From: Bacteroidota bacterium
Lineage (GTDB): Bacteria; Bacteroidota; Bacteroidia; JABDFU01
Direction of reading: 5' to 3'
Length of the DNA: 62,462 nt
NCBI GenBank assembly: GCA_013286655.1
Contig: JABDFG010000009.1
Location: 1-62,462 of the forward strand
The first letter of the stretch is position 1, and every line of letters starts with the position of its first letter. Positions 51,436 through 59,121 of the stretch are shown here, one piece after another. A model generated the notes under the pieces. It worked only from the letters and a program-made list of their open reading frames with translations, had not been told where the DNA came from and ran no database searches. Both the position numbers and the translations under genes were made by a program.

Positions 51436-51879
51436 TTAGCTGAAAGTGAAGCAATCCTTAACTAATGAGAGATTCTGAATTTTGACACCTTCCAGAGCAA
51501 TTTCCCTGAGTTCTCGAATCAGTTCTGTTCTTTCGCTGGTGGTAGTTGTGTCCCTCCCATTGAAGTCAACGCATGAATTAACAGACCTGCATGCGTTTCT
51601 GTAATCTCCCAATGCCAGGTAACATTTACTGCGAAGGAAGAACAGTTCCGCCGTAAAACGAATAGTCCTGGGTAATTTAAATGCTATTCCAATAAAACCG
51701 AGTGCCATTTGATAATCCTTCTTAAAATGGATGATCTCGTTGAAAGTAATTGTCAAGTTTTCCTCGTATCGTTCCTGGGTTCTGTTGCCAGGTTTTCGAA
51801 TTACTGAAGTTGTCGGAGAAGTTTTAACCAGATAAGCTGATACTTTCTCCTTGATTGTTGTGTAGGCCTTGGTTTCCAT
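51436..51879 (-). CDS. Hypothetical TPR-like protein
   Basis: The protein is 147 aa with TPR-like helices: MALGFIGIAFKLPRTIRFTA, ELFFLRSKCYLALGDYRNAC and RSVNSCVDFNGRDTTTTSER. No known family. The start is ATG at 51879. The start codon lies inside the inverted repeat CCATGA-AAAAA-TCATGG, and a nine-base C tract lies about 20-30 nt upstream on the coding strand. It is the gene upstream of radC on this strand. Confidence 0.5.
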   Translation of the reverse strand: METKAYTTIKEKVSAYLVKTSPTTSVIRKPGNRTQERYEENLTITFNEIIHFKKDYQMALGFIGIAFKLPRTIRFTAELFFLRSKCYLALGDYRNACRSVNSCVDFNGRDTTTTSERTELIRELREIALEGVKIQNLSLVKDCFTFS

Positions 51880-51899
51880 GATTTTTTCATGGATAATGC

Positions 51900-51908
51900 G
51901 GGGGGGGG
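51900..51908. repeat. Nine-base G/C homopolymer tract
   Basis: Nine consecutive G (plus strand) lie between the genes starting at 51879 and ending at 51956. The tract is upstream of the TPR-like gene's start. Slippage could alter promoter spacing. Confidence 0.5.
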
Positions 51909-51955
51909 TAATGCTAATGTGAGTAACCTACTACTCCCAAAATTTAGAGCTAATC

Positions 51956-52312
51956 CTACTTATAATCAGTAAAGCAATCCGTTTCGTAAAATGTGGTAAA
52001 CGCTCCAAGAAATTTAATATTTATTATTACCCCGTTTTTCAAGTAAACCTTCACAACGAATTCTGAATAAAGCAGATTATCTGCAACTACGTCAACTTTA
52101 TAATTATCAATACAGGCATACGGTATAACTTTACCGTCATATGAAAATGTATACCCAGGTGCACCAGGAATTGACATATCATTGCATCGAGAGCCTATTT
52201 CTTTATTAACAACTTCCCAAATTTTCTTTGAGTGATTAAAATCATCAAGACTATCAGACAAACAGAATTGAGATACGCTTAAAATAGCAGCCGTAAAAAA
52301 CAATCTTATCAT
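51956..52312 (-). CDS. Hypothetical secreted protein
   Basis: The protein is 118 aa with a signal peptide (LFFTAAILSVSQFCLSD). The mature part includes SRCNDMSIPGAPGYTFSYDG and KVYLKNGVIINIKFLGAF. Several cysteines are present (CNDM, ACID, CFTD). It is 14 bp downstream of the 294-aa secreted protein gene and is probably co-transcribed. The family is not recognised. Confidence 0.55.
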   Translation of the reverse strand: MIRLFFTAAILSVSQFCLSDSLDDFNHSKKIWEVVNKEIGSRCNDMSIPGAPGYTFSYDGKVIPYACIDNYKVDVVADNLLYSEFVVKVYLKNGVIINIKFLGAFTTFYETDCFTDYK

Positions 52313-52326
52313 ATTGCCTTGTTTTG

Positions 52327-53211
52327 CTATTTTTTTACGCTAAAATCAAATGCTTTTGCCCCTGACTGTTGCCTTGCAGAAGCTTTATTTGCATATAGAA
52401 AACAATATTGACCCGGCTTAAGATCTACTGGAAAGGAAACTTTGTATGTATGTCCGGAAACCTTTTCATATTTAAAATTCACAAGATAGCCGTCTGCAAT
52501 AGACATATCAGTTCTTCCTATACCGGCACTTCCAGAGGTATATTCCCTCCTACCTCTTTCTTGATCAAGTTTTATTAATTTAAAATCATTTGGGCTAATT
52601 GCACTGGCATTACCATTAGCTGCATCCATTCTGCTGAGAATTTCAGCCATATAATTATTCTGCGTATTTTCTTTTTCCGTTGAATTATTAAGACTTTTTT
52701 TCGCCGGCTCAAAATTAAAATAGAATGTAGGATGCTTCTCTTTAAGCTGATAATTAGCCTCACTACCTTCAAGTTGAGATTTATATTTATATGTACCGGG
52801 AATAATAAATCCCGGTTTAAGCGCAGGTACTCCAACATTTGTAGGATCAAGCATGGTATACTTCCCATCTTCAAAAAAGTAAATGCCAGATTCAGTAAAA
52901 ACATAGTTTTGATCAGTGGAATTATTAACGATTTTCTTTTCAGAACTGACTTCCGATTCATCCTGTTTTGAAATCATTAATTCAATGACCTTATCCGAAA
53001 CATTGTTTTCCCTAAGCCTTATCAGAGCATCCGTTGAAACATCAAAAGAACAAACTGATTTACTGATTTTTTGGATAATTATCGACTCCTGTAATTTAGC
53101 CTTTGTAAGCTTTATAACAGTTTCGTTCTTTAGTGTATCAACCTTGGTTTGACTTATTCCAGGCATTGCAAATATTATAGATGTGAATAGAAATAGTATT
53201 GCTTTTTTCAT
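52327..53211 (-). CDS. Hypothetical secreted protein, 294 aa
   Basis: The protein has a signal peptide (AILFLFTSIIFAMPGISQ). A short helical part DALIRLRENNVSDKVIELMI follows (residues about 60-80; this pattern is common in secreted Bacteroidota proteins that sense or bind). A beta-rich C-terminal half contains YKVSFPVDLKPGQYCFLYAN and ASARQQSGAKAFDFSVKK. No enzymatic motif is visible. It is divergent from the XRE regulator gene at 53323. Confidence 0.6.
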   Translation of the reverse strand: MKKAILFLFTSIIFAMPGISQTKVDTLKNETVIKLTKAKLQESIIIQKISKSVCSFDVSTDALIRLRENNVSDKVIELMISKQDESEVSSEKKIVNNSTDQNYVFTESGIYFFEDGKYTMLDPTNVGVPALKPGFIIPGTYKYKSQLEGSEANYQLKEKHPTFYFNFEPAKKSLNNSTEKENTQNNYMAEILSRMDAANGNASAISPNDFKLIKLDQERGRREYTSGSAGIGRTDMSIADGYLVNFKYEKVSGHTYKVSFPVDLKPGQYCFLYANKASARQQSGAKAFDFSVKK

Positions 53212-53255
53212 TGTTCAGGTTTTTATTTATTATTAAATATAGTTTAATTTTTATT

Positions 53256-53277
53256 TTGTCAACGTATATGATGACAA
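53256..53277. promoter_or_regulatory. Inverted repeat in the XRE intergenic region
   Basis: TTGTCA-N10-TGACAA is a perfect inverted repeat located midway between the divergent 294-aa secreted-protein gene and the XRE gene. It is a likely operator of the XRE repressor. Confidence 0.55.
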
Positions 53278-53322
53278 TATTTTTTAATAAAACTGCCACA
53301 TTGCTATTGTATTTCATAGGCA

Positions 53323-53547
53323 ATGAAGAAGACGGAATTTCAGAAAAGATTAGGCAAACACGTTATTGAAATCAGGAAGGCTAAAAAGTGGTCTCAGGCA
53401 GACCTCGCACGTAATTGCGAGAAAGACCGGCAGAACATCGAGCGGTTAGAGAATGGAAAGACTAATCCCACTGCTTTTTACCTATACGAAATTGCTGCCG
53501 GACTTGAAATACCAATTTCAAAACTCCTGGATTTTGATCTTTCCTGA
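53323..53547 (+). CDS. XRE-family helix-turn-helix regulator
   Basis: This is a 74-aa Cro/CI-type HTH protein: GKHVIEIRKAKKWSQADLAR, NCEKDRQNIERLENGKTNPT and YLYEIAAGLEIPISKLLDF. It is a stand-alone DNA-binding domain, the usual size for small XRE repressors on mobile elements. It lies divergent from the secreted proteins and converges with 53548-53754 with abutting stops (53547/53548). Confidence 0.9.
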   Translation: MKKTEFQKRLGKHVIEIRKAKKWSQADLARNCEKDRQNIERLENGKTNPTAFYLYEIAAGLEIPISKLLDFDLS

Positions 53548-53754
53548 TCACTTCCTGGGTTTCTTCATCAGTTCCTTAAGTAATTCAATAAGCCTGAAAT
53601 TCGCATAATTCAGATCTTCATTTATTACGTCTTTGGAATCAATGAAATTTTCCTGAATAACTGCTACAATTGCTTTTCTCAGTTCACGCAATAGGGTTTT
53701 CGGCTCATCATCCTTCAGGGAGATAATAAGCCTATTTTTCTTTATTTTAATCAT
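53548..53754 (-). CDS. Small hypothetical protein, 68 aa
   Basis: The protein has KKNRLIISLKDDEPKTLLRE, LRKAIVAVIQENFI and YANFRLIELLKELMKKPRK. It is a highly charged helical protein ending in lysines. It is last of a minus-strand chain beginning at 54828. The family is not recognised. Confidence 0.5.
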   Translation of the reverse strand: MIKIKKNRLIISLKDDEPKTLLRELRKAIVAVIQENFIDSKDVINEDLNYANFRLIELLKELMKKPRK

Positions 53755-53758
53755 ACGT

Positions 53759-54025
53759 TTAGTTTATTTGATTCCAAATTGGATTTAATACAATTACAAA
53801 GTGATGATACTGATAGGCAATGTTTCCGATTACATACAGCAGCCTTTCCTGTTCAGACACTTTGACAAGGCCGACCATTAGCAGAGCACCTGTTTTATAT
53901 ACATCAATGTCTGAAATGACTTTTACAGGAAACGGTACAGCAATCCTTATGATTGTTCCACTGGCCTTTACAACCAATAAACTGAATTCAGGTGCTTCCT
54001 TGTTGACAAGTTCGTTTTCCTCCAT
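53759..54025 (-). CDS. Small hypothetical protein, 88 aa
   Basis: The protein is mostly beta with FSLLVVKASGTIIRIAVPFP and YKTGALLMVGLVKVSEQERL. It is closely linked (4 bp) to the DUF6876-type gene upstream and to the 68-aa gene downstream. The family is not recognised. Confidence 0.5.
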   Translation of the reverse strand: MEENELVNKEAPEFSLLVVKASGTIIRIAVPFPVKVISDIDVYKTGALLMVGLVKVSEQERLLYVIGNIAYQYHHFVIVLNPIWNQIN

Positions 54026-54029
54026 AGCC

Positions 54030-54407
54030 TCAGTATTCGGATGGAAGCATAGCTACTGAATCAGCAAACCAGATAGTTATTTCATCCAATGGGAAATCGC
54101 TGTACGTAATGTCTTGTCTAGCTAATACTGTGTGGTTCCCATCTGTGCAATGAACTATCCAGGTTATATCATCCTGCTTTTTCAATATCCAGACTTGCAA
54201 CCGCGCTTGTTTTATATCCTTCCTATGCTGATATGACATAATCAGGTCAAATAACCAGTAACACTGTGCGTTTTCTGCTAGGTATTTACAGCCATCTGTT
54301 AAAAGGATGCTGCTACCAATTGATTTGTGTTGGTAATAATGTTCTGTTCCGGTAAACTGAGCCAGGGAAGCTTTCAGCTGACCGGGAGTAATAGTCTTTG
54401 TTTCCAT
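54030..54407 (-). CDS. DUF6876-like protein
   Basis: The protein is 125 aa with ITPGQLKASLAQFTGTEHYY, ILLTDGCKYLAENAQCYWLF, LQVWILKKQDDITWIVHCTD and ITYSDFPLDEITIWFADSVA. These match a small protein family carried on Bacteroidota mobile elements next to radC. It could be an element-maintenance or defence accessory; no activity is known. Confidence 0.65.
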   Translation of the reverse strand: METKTITPGQLKASLAQFTGTEHYYQHKSIGSSILLTDGCKYLAENAQCYWLFDLIMSYQHRKDIKQARLQVWILKKQDDITWIVHCTDGNHTVLARQDITYSDFPLDEITIWFADSVAMLPSEY

Positions 54408-54486
54408 GTTTTTTATTGATTTAGAGGTTGATAAAAAGGGATAGAGCCTATCGTGGCCCTACCCCATTGCAATTGATTAAATCAGC

Positions 54487-54828
54487 CTATGCTACTGGTT
54501 TTTCTCCTTCAAACACATGCTCCTCCAAGGTCTGAGAGACAGGATTGTAGGCATAGGTATAATTTAATTCAACTGTTTCTCCATTCGGAATTGTGTACTG
54601 ATAAGGTTCACATTCCTTCTTTTCAATTATTCCGGGCAACGATGAGCCAATTAAACTTTTGCATGTTTCCTCGTCAAAAGGGGAAACCATATTACACCGA
54701 CGAGCTGTTAAATAAGCTTTACCCGTTGCTTTGGAAATTCCCGCTTCTACGCCTCCCAATAATGATAAGGTAAAAAACGTCTCTCCGTTTGTTTTAGTTC
54801 GTTTGTTGTAACCTGTGATCTTAATCAT
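54487..54828 (-). CDS. Conserved-looking element protein, 113 aa
   Basis: The protein is beta-rich (GETFFTLSLLGGVEAGISKA, YLTARRCNMVSPFDEETCKS, and the end YNPVSQTLEEHVFEGEKPV). The sequence has two Cys and no membrane segment. It begins the minus-strand chain that runs through the DUF6876-like gene. The family is not recognised. Confidence 0.5.
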   Translation of the reverse strand: MIKITGYNKRTKTNGETFFTLSLLGGVEAGISKATGKAYLTARRCNMVSPFDEETCKSLIGSSLPGIIEKKECEPYQYTIPNGETVELNYTYAYNPVSQTLEEHVFEGEKPVA

Positions 54829-54960
54829 TGTTTTAAGTTTTTAGTTAGTACTGATTCGATGAGTCTATCTCATCAGGTTTAATGGAGGGGTGTATCATTT
54901 TATAAACATTTTTATTTAAACTTCTGGGATTTAAACTTTCTGAGTTTAACTCTTTGTCTT

Positions 54961-55330
54961 GAGGCATGCCGTTTGCGAGTGGAGTCACTGGTGGGAGCAT
55001 TGAAACCATGACTTTGTCAGGGTGGATGCGACCTGCTATGCAAGGGCTTTACCTTAGAAATCAAAGGCAAGAAGAAAGCCCGCAGCCAGGGACGACCGCA
55101 GGCATGCAAGAATCGAATTTTGGCGGAATATTTTGCTTCAGCAAAAGATTGGGTAGCCAAAAATGAGCGAAGACAGGTGAGTGAAAATCATGACAAGGCT
55201 GACGAAGGAAGGCTTGGCGTGTATTTTTGTGCGATCCTGTCTGAGTGAATACCTTTTTACCTGGTACAATCAAAGGTGACGATGGGGTGTAAGATGGTTC
55301 AGGCGGGAAGCATGTGGGGCAAGTGGTGGA
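54961..55330. ncRNA. Candidate large structured RNA or conserved non-coding element
   Basis: This gene-free stretch is clearly richer in GC than its surroundings. It contains several helices. GGGCTTT (55044-55050) pairs with AAAGCCC (55075-55081), with an inner CCTT/AAGG. TTTTGC-TTCA-GCAAAA is at 55131-55146. AGACAGG (55171-55177) pairs with CCTGTCT (55236-55242). The frames across it (54966-55166 plus, 55061-55273 minus) have no protein-like features and overlap each other. Strand and function are not known; oriT or a large ornate RNA are the main alternatives. Confidence 0.45.
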
Positions 55331-55717
55331 GAGTTAGCCCTAAGAAATGATTTCTCTCATTGAAAAAAATTCTTTTATAGGGACTGCCTAATAGGTGAAT
55401 TTCTTAATATAAAAGGTACGGGGAGATGTTGAGAAAAGCTAATGCCGGGGAGGATTTTCGTGGGACCCATGTTTGAGTTCAACACCTATAAAAATTTCAG
55501 CCGAAAAATTCAGGTCTCTATACAATTCAATCTGTCTTACATCTACCCAAATGGAAAGGTTGACAACGTATTTGCCAAAATTATCATTTTACTCCATCTA
55601 TAATTAACTTCTCTCCTTCACAGCAAAAAAGAAATTCTGAATTTCGTGAATAAAGTGCATGTTCCTAGAAGCTGTTATGAAATGAATTACTGACTTGTAT
55701 TATCTGCTTTAGTAAAT
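55331..55717. other. Gene-free stretch after the candidate RNA
   Basis: No convincing frame is seen. It contains TAGGGACTGCC and TACGGGGAGATG near the left edge, which might still belong to the structured element, and otherwise AT-rich sequence leading to the end of the 55718 gene. Confidence 0.4.
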
Positions 55718-56269
55718 CTATTTTGTATGGCTTGAATATGTTTTAAGCCAAAAATAAACGTAAGTACTATCACCATTTTTGCTTCTTGAAATAGTATTCG
55801 GTGGCGTATCCGTATCAAAGAAAAAATTAATTTCATTTTTAAAAGGAACAAAACTATAGGGTTTAATTTTTATAGTATCTGAGGAGGAAAAACCTGCGTA
55901 GACTTTCTTTTTTGAATAAACAACATTTGTGATTATTAAAGGGTAACTGGTATAGTTTATTACCAGGTATTTGTCCCCTGCAATGTCACTAATATTAAAT
56001 TTTACATTAACATTATCAGCTTCTATTCTCATTTCTTTATCCCCTAAAACAGTAGATTCTCTGTAAAATATTTTATTGTCTTCGTCTAATTTAACTTCAA
56101 GTATTGTATAAGTATTGGGATTTAAAACAATTGCAATCGCAACATAACTCAATATTAACAATAGTCCGCTGAAAAATTTATTGAATTTGAAAAAATAAAC
56201 AATAATGCATACAAAAATGAATGGAATCAAAATTTCAAGAGAAACAAATAAACTATGGTTGAATAACAT
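55718..56269 (-). CDS. Hypothetical membrane protein
   Basis: The protein is 183 aa with two N-terminal membrane helices (EILIPFIFVCIIVYFFKFNK and FSGLLLILSYVAIAIVLNP). A beta-rich extracytoplasmic domain follows (FNISDIAGDKYLVINYTSYP, DTIKIKPYSFVPFKNEINFF). No family is recognised. It is 14 bp downstream of the DUF4145 gene, so the two may be co-transcribed. Confidence 0.55.
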   Translation of the reverse strand: MLFNHSLFVSLEILIPFIFVCIIVYFFKFNKFFSGLLLILSYVAIAIVLNPNTYTILEVKLDEDNKIFYRESTVLGDKEMRIEADNVNVKFNISDIAGDKYLVINYTSYPLIITNVVYSKKKVYAGFSSSDTIKIKPYSFVPFKNEINFFFDTDTPPNTISRSKNGDSTYVYFWLKTYSSHTK

Positions 56270-56283
56270 GAAAATAAATATTT

Positions 56284-56910
56284 TTAATTATCACGTTTAT
56301 CTATTCCTTTTTTCTTATCCGCCGGCAAACTTGAATATATGCCACTTACCTTCTTCGGTAGAGCTATCATATATTCAACAATTATATTTAATAAATCGAA
56401 TAGCTGCCCTACTGTCTCTGGATTGTCGGTATCAATTTGACCCGGATGAACTGCATCATTACCCGTAACCCGAACTATATCTAATGATTGCTGTACAATT
56501 TCAGGAAGACCTTTTTGTACTAAATTTCCTATGTCATCATTAATATTATTCCCTGGTTCTCCTAATTCCTTGCACAAAACCTGAATTGATAACCTAAGCA
56601 AAGCTGCTGCACCGCGGGGTGATTTAGAATGAATAGAGGCTGCTTCATAGTATAATTTTAATGCAGAATCAGGCATTTCAGGGTTAGGGAAAGGGGCATT
56701 TCCATTATCTGGAAAATACATTTTATCCTGAATCCATAAAGTTGGTTGAGAACAGTGTTGACATCTTCCAACTCTTATCGGATTTCCAACAGTCGGGCCA
56801 TTTACCATATTTCCATCCCAATTTTTATACCACCAATCTTGTTTTGCTATTGCCCCACAACTAGGACACGTAAATGAAGTGCCAAAAACTACGGGTTGAA
56901 TATATTTCAT
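56284..56910 (-). CDS. DUF4145 domain protein with N-terminal zinc ribbon
   Basis: The protein is 208 aa. The N-terminal CxxC pairs are FTCPSCGAIAKQDWW (about residues 14-28) and RVGRCQHCSQPTLW (about 48-61). The DUF4145 helical region is LKLYYEAASIHSKSPRGAAA, LLRLSIQVLCKELGEPG, NLVQKGLPEIVQQSLDIVR and GNDAVHPGQIDTDNPETVGQ. DUF4145 occurs in restriction- and defence-linked proteins, but its activity is unknown. Confidence 0.82.
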   Translation of the reverse strand: MKYIQPVVFGTSFTCPSCGAIAKQDWWYKNWDGNMVNGPTVGNPIRVGRCQHCSQPTLWIQDKMYFPDNGNAPFPNPEMPDSALKLYYEAASIHSKSPRGAAALLRLSIQVLCKELGEPGNNINDDIGNLVQKGLPEIVQQSLDIVRVTGNDAVHPGQIDTDNPETVGQLFDLLNIIVEYMIALPKKVSGIYSSLPADKKKGIDKRDN

Positions 56911-56931
56911 GTTTTATTTTTTTATCCACCC

Positions 56932-57011
56932 ATCAGCCAATCCCGATACTGCGCCTCAGCCTGCTCCATAATTTCCTGTAAAATTGCATTCAAATCTTCC
57001 AGGCACTTTAT
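56932..57011 (-). pseudogene. C-terminal coding remnant of an unidentified gene
   Basis: In the minus frame ending TAA at 56934-56932, 28 residues are open after an in-frame TAG: CLEDLNAILQEIMEQAEAQY, then RDWLMGG. The composition looks like the end of a real helical protein, not random AT-rich sequence. The parent gene is not identified; it may be a decayed restriction-modification or helicase gene next to DUF4145. Confidence 0.25.
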
Positions 57012-57090
57012 CTAACCCAGTTCCAGAAATTGAGGTTTTAAAACCGCCTCTCAATCGAATTGAAAAACCCGATAAATCAAATTGCCTCTG

Positions 57091-57501
57091 CTAAAAGTAA
57101 AAAAGAAAAAATTGAAATAATAGTTTTAGAATTTGTATTACTGCAAAGACTCCACCAACTATTGCCCCTATATATAAGACGCGATCTTTTGTTTTTGCAA
57201 AATCTAACTTGACTTTCTTATCGATTTCCTTCTGGACGTAACCCCCAGCTTCATAAAACTTAATACCTTTCACAGTGATCATTGCATCTTTATAAGGGTC
57301 CAAATCAGTTCTCCCGGTACCTTTAGGCAAATAAACATATCCATTGGAAGCCATTATATCCAATAACTGTTTGAATTCCTCATGATTAAAAAGGTTAAAT
57401 TCCCTCAAAAGGGCATCAACCAGAAGCGGTTCTTTATACCTCTCATTTCTTTTTTGGAGTATTTTCCCTAATAAGTTGTCCAGGATTTTATTCGTTTCCA
57501 T
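57091..57501 (-). CDS. Hypothetical protein with winged-helix-like start and membrane tail
   Basis: The protein is 136 aa. The first 90 residues (LLVDALLREFNLFNHEEFKQ, LLDIMASNGYVYLPKGTGRT, DAMITVKGIKFYEAGGYVQK) look like a winged-helix. The end carries one or two membrane helices (VLYIGAIVGGVFAVIQILKL, LFQFFLFYF). No named family. Confidence 0.5.
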   Translation of the reverse strand: METNKILDNLLGKILQKRNERYKEPLLVDALLREFNLFNHEEFKQLLDIMASNGYVYLPKGTGRTDLDPYKDAMITVKGIKFYEAGGYVQKEIDKKVKLDFAKTKDRVLYIGAIVGGVFAVIQILKLLFQFFLFYF

Positions 57502-57549
57502 TCTATTTATAATAATTATTGGGATTACGCAATTGTGTCTTACTCGTTT

Positions 57550-57798
57550 TTAAATATCGAAATCATTCATCCACCTCTGTCTCAATTTTTCGTGCAATTC
57601 CATAATTTTCAATCTTATTGTTTCAGACCATTCATTGTTTATTAATAGGGAATTACCAGATTTAATACTTCCAAGGACTAAATTTGCTATTCTTTCGTAT
57701 TCTGATAACCCGCCACATTGATTGACGAAATCGGGATTCCTCTCGGAGAATTCTTTTATTGCCCTAATTTGATGCGAATTCCAGCTATCGTGTATCAT
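57550..57798 (-). CDS. Small hypothetical protein, 82 aa
   Basis: The protein is HDSWNSHQIRAIKEFSERNP at the start and SLLINNEWSETIRLKIMELH near the end. It is helical and soluble. It lies 48 bp upstream of the 136-aa gene in the same direction. The family is not recognised. Confidence 0.45.
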   Translation of the reverse strand: MIHDSWNSHQIRAIKEFSERNPDFVNQCGGLSEYERIANLVLGSIKSGNSLLINNEWSETIRLKIMELHEKLRQRWMNDFDI

Positions 57799-57829
57799 TT
57801 TTTACATTATTATTTTATATTTTGAAGGT

Positions 57830-57853
57830 AAGGCCGGCTTTTATACCGGCCTT
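57830..57853. terminator. Bidirectional terminator after the beta-propeller gene
   Basis: AAGGCCGG (57830-57837) pairs with CCGGCCTT (57846-57853) around an 8-nt loop. T-rich sequence follows on both strands. It is 60 bp past the stop of the gene ending at 57915. Confidence 0.75.
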
Positions 57854-57914
57854 TTCCCTCTTTTTAAAGACAGCTAAATCCGTTATAATTAAATCAAACA
57901 GACCTATAGATAAA

Positions 57915-59108
57915 TTAATTTACGATACTTATTCTTTTTGTGCAGGCATCATTGTTTCCGTAAAATCGGACAAAATATTCTCCCGATCGGATAGCTGAAA
58001 GGTCAATCTGCGAAAAGTTGGAAAATAGCCCAACCTTTTCATATACCTTCTCACCAAGTGCATCAAAAATCTCAACATTGATTTGTCCTGGAATATTTAC
58101 AGCCGAACTAACTGAAAACATTCCATTACTTGGATTAGGGTATACATTCAAATTGTCGAAAACAGAGGCTGTTTTTGCAATATTAATGTCATTTGTGCCC
58201 ATTATGACCGGATCGCCGAAACTCTCTTTAACTGACAATGGTGTTACTGCCATTAGTATTCCGCTGGTTATATCAATCGTATACATGTTATGGTTATACT
58301 GAGAATCATAACCACTCAGATAACAGACATGATTTGCCGGATCAATAGTCAACGCAGAGGTAGAACCGAAATGTTCGGAAAGAGTAGAAATAAGAGTGGT
58401 TTTTCCCGAAACAGGGTCTATCTTATAAATTTCCTGTTCATTTATAGAAATCGACTTTTGAACATAGATCAGTCCGTCATTGGAGTTATAAAAGGGATCG
58501 GCTAAACTACCTCCGATACTTAAAACCAATGAAACTAATAGCTTTTCATTCTGCATATCAATAACAAACATTTTCTGCTGAGATTGATTATTATACCCAA
58601 AGCAGAAGCATCGTTTACTGATAGGATCAACTGTCAAAGCAGTCGTCCCGCCTGATAGGCCCGTTATATCTGCAATTGTACGTGCTGCACCAGTAATAGG
58701 ATCAATTTTTAATACCAGTTGCTCATTTGACGAAACGCTGCTCTGCGCATAGATCATATTATCGGAAGTATTGTAATAAGGATCCCCGATATTTTCATGA
58801 ACGCTGAGAATGGGATTCGAAATCACCGTTCCTGTCTTCAAATCAATCTCATACAGTCTGTGATTAGATTGTAAGTCATAGCCAATAACAAAACACCTGC
58901 TATTAGGTTCATCAATCGCTATTGAAGAAGTCCCACCAGACAATCCATTCAGAATAGCAACAACTTCAGAATTACCTGTGACAGGATCTATTTTGAGAAT
59001 CTGTTGTTCGTGAGAAGAAACGGCTCGTTGTACAAGCAAACTGGTATTGGCCTGCGAATATCCCGTAACAAGAGACAGAATAACGGATATTTTATGTATA
59101 ATTTTCAT
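57915..59108 (-). CDS. T9SS-secreted beta-propeller-like protein
   Basis: The protein is 397 aa with a signal peptide (IIHKISVILSLVTGYSQA). Three similar repeats of about 90 residues start at about 26, 117 and 209. Each has a YDPxTG-type motif (LKIDPVTGNSEVVA, LKIDPITGAARTIA, YKIDPVSGKTTLIS) and a GGTS-type turn (SGGTSSIAIDEPNSRCF, SGGTTALTVDPISKRCF, GSTSALTIDPANHVCYL). The last 80 residues are a type A T9SS sorting domain (LNVYPNPSNGMFSVSSAVN, GEYFVRFYGNND, CTKRISIVN). It is likely cell-surface attached. Confidence 0.8.
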   Translation of the reverse strand: MKIIHKISVILSLVTGYSQANTSLLVQRAVSSHEQQILKIDPVTGNSEVVAILNGLSGGTSSIAIDEPNSRCFVIGYDLQSNHRLYEIDLKTGTVISNPILSVHENIGDPYYNTSDNMIYAQSSVSSNEQLVLKIDPITGAARTIADITGLSGGTTALTVDPISKRCFCFGYNNQSQQKMFVIDMQNEKLLVSLVLSIGGSLADPFYNSNDGLIYVQKSISINEQEIYKIDPVSGKTTLISTLSEHFGSTSALTIDPANHVCYLSGYDSQYNHNMYTIDITSGILMAVTPLSVKESFGDPVIMGTNDINIAKTASVFDNLNVYPNPSNGMFSVSSAVNIPGQINVEIFDALGEKVYEKVGLFSNFSQIDLSAIRSGEYFVRFYGNNDACTKRISIVN

Positions 59109-59121
59109 AGAATTTTCCTTT

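Noticed and set aside
54966-55273. Two short protein genes (66 and 70 aa) in the GC-rich segment
   Set aside because: They overlap on opposite strands, have no protein-like composition, and lie over helices that a structured RNA would explain.
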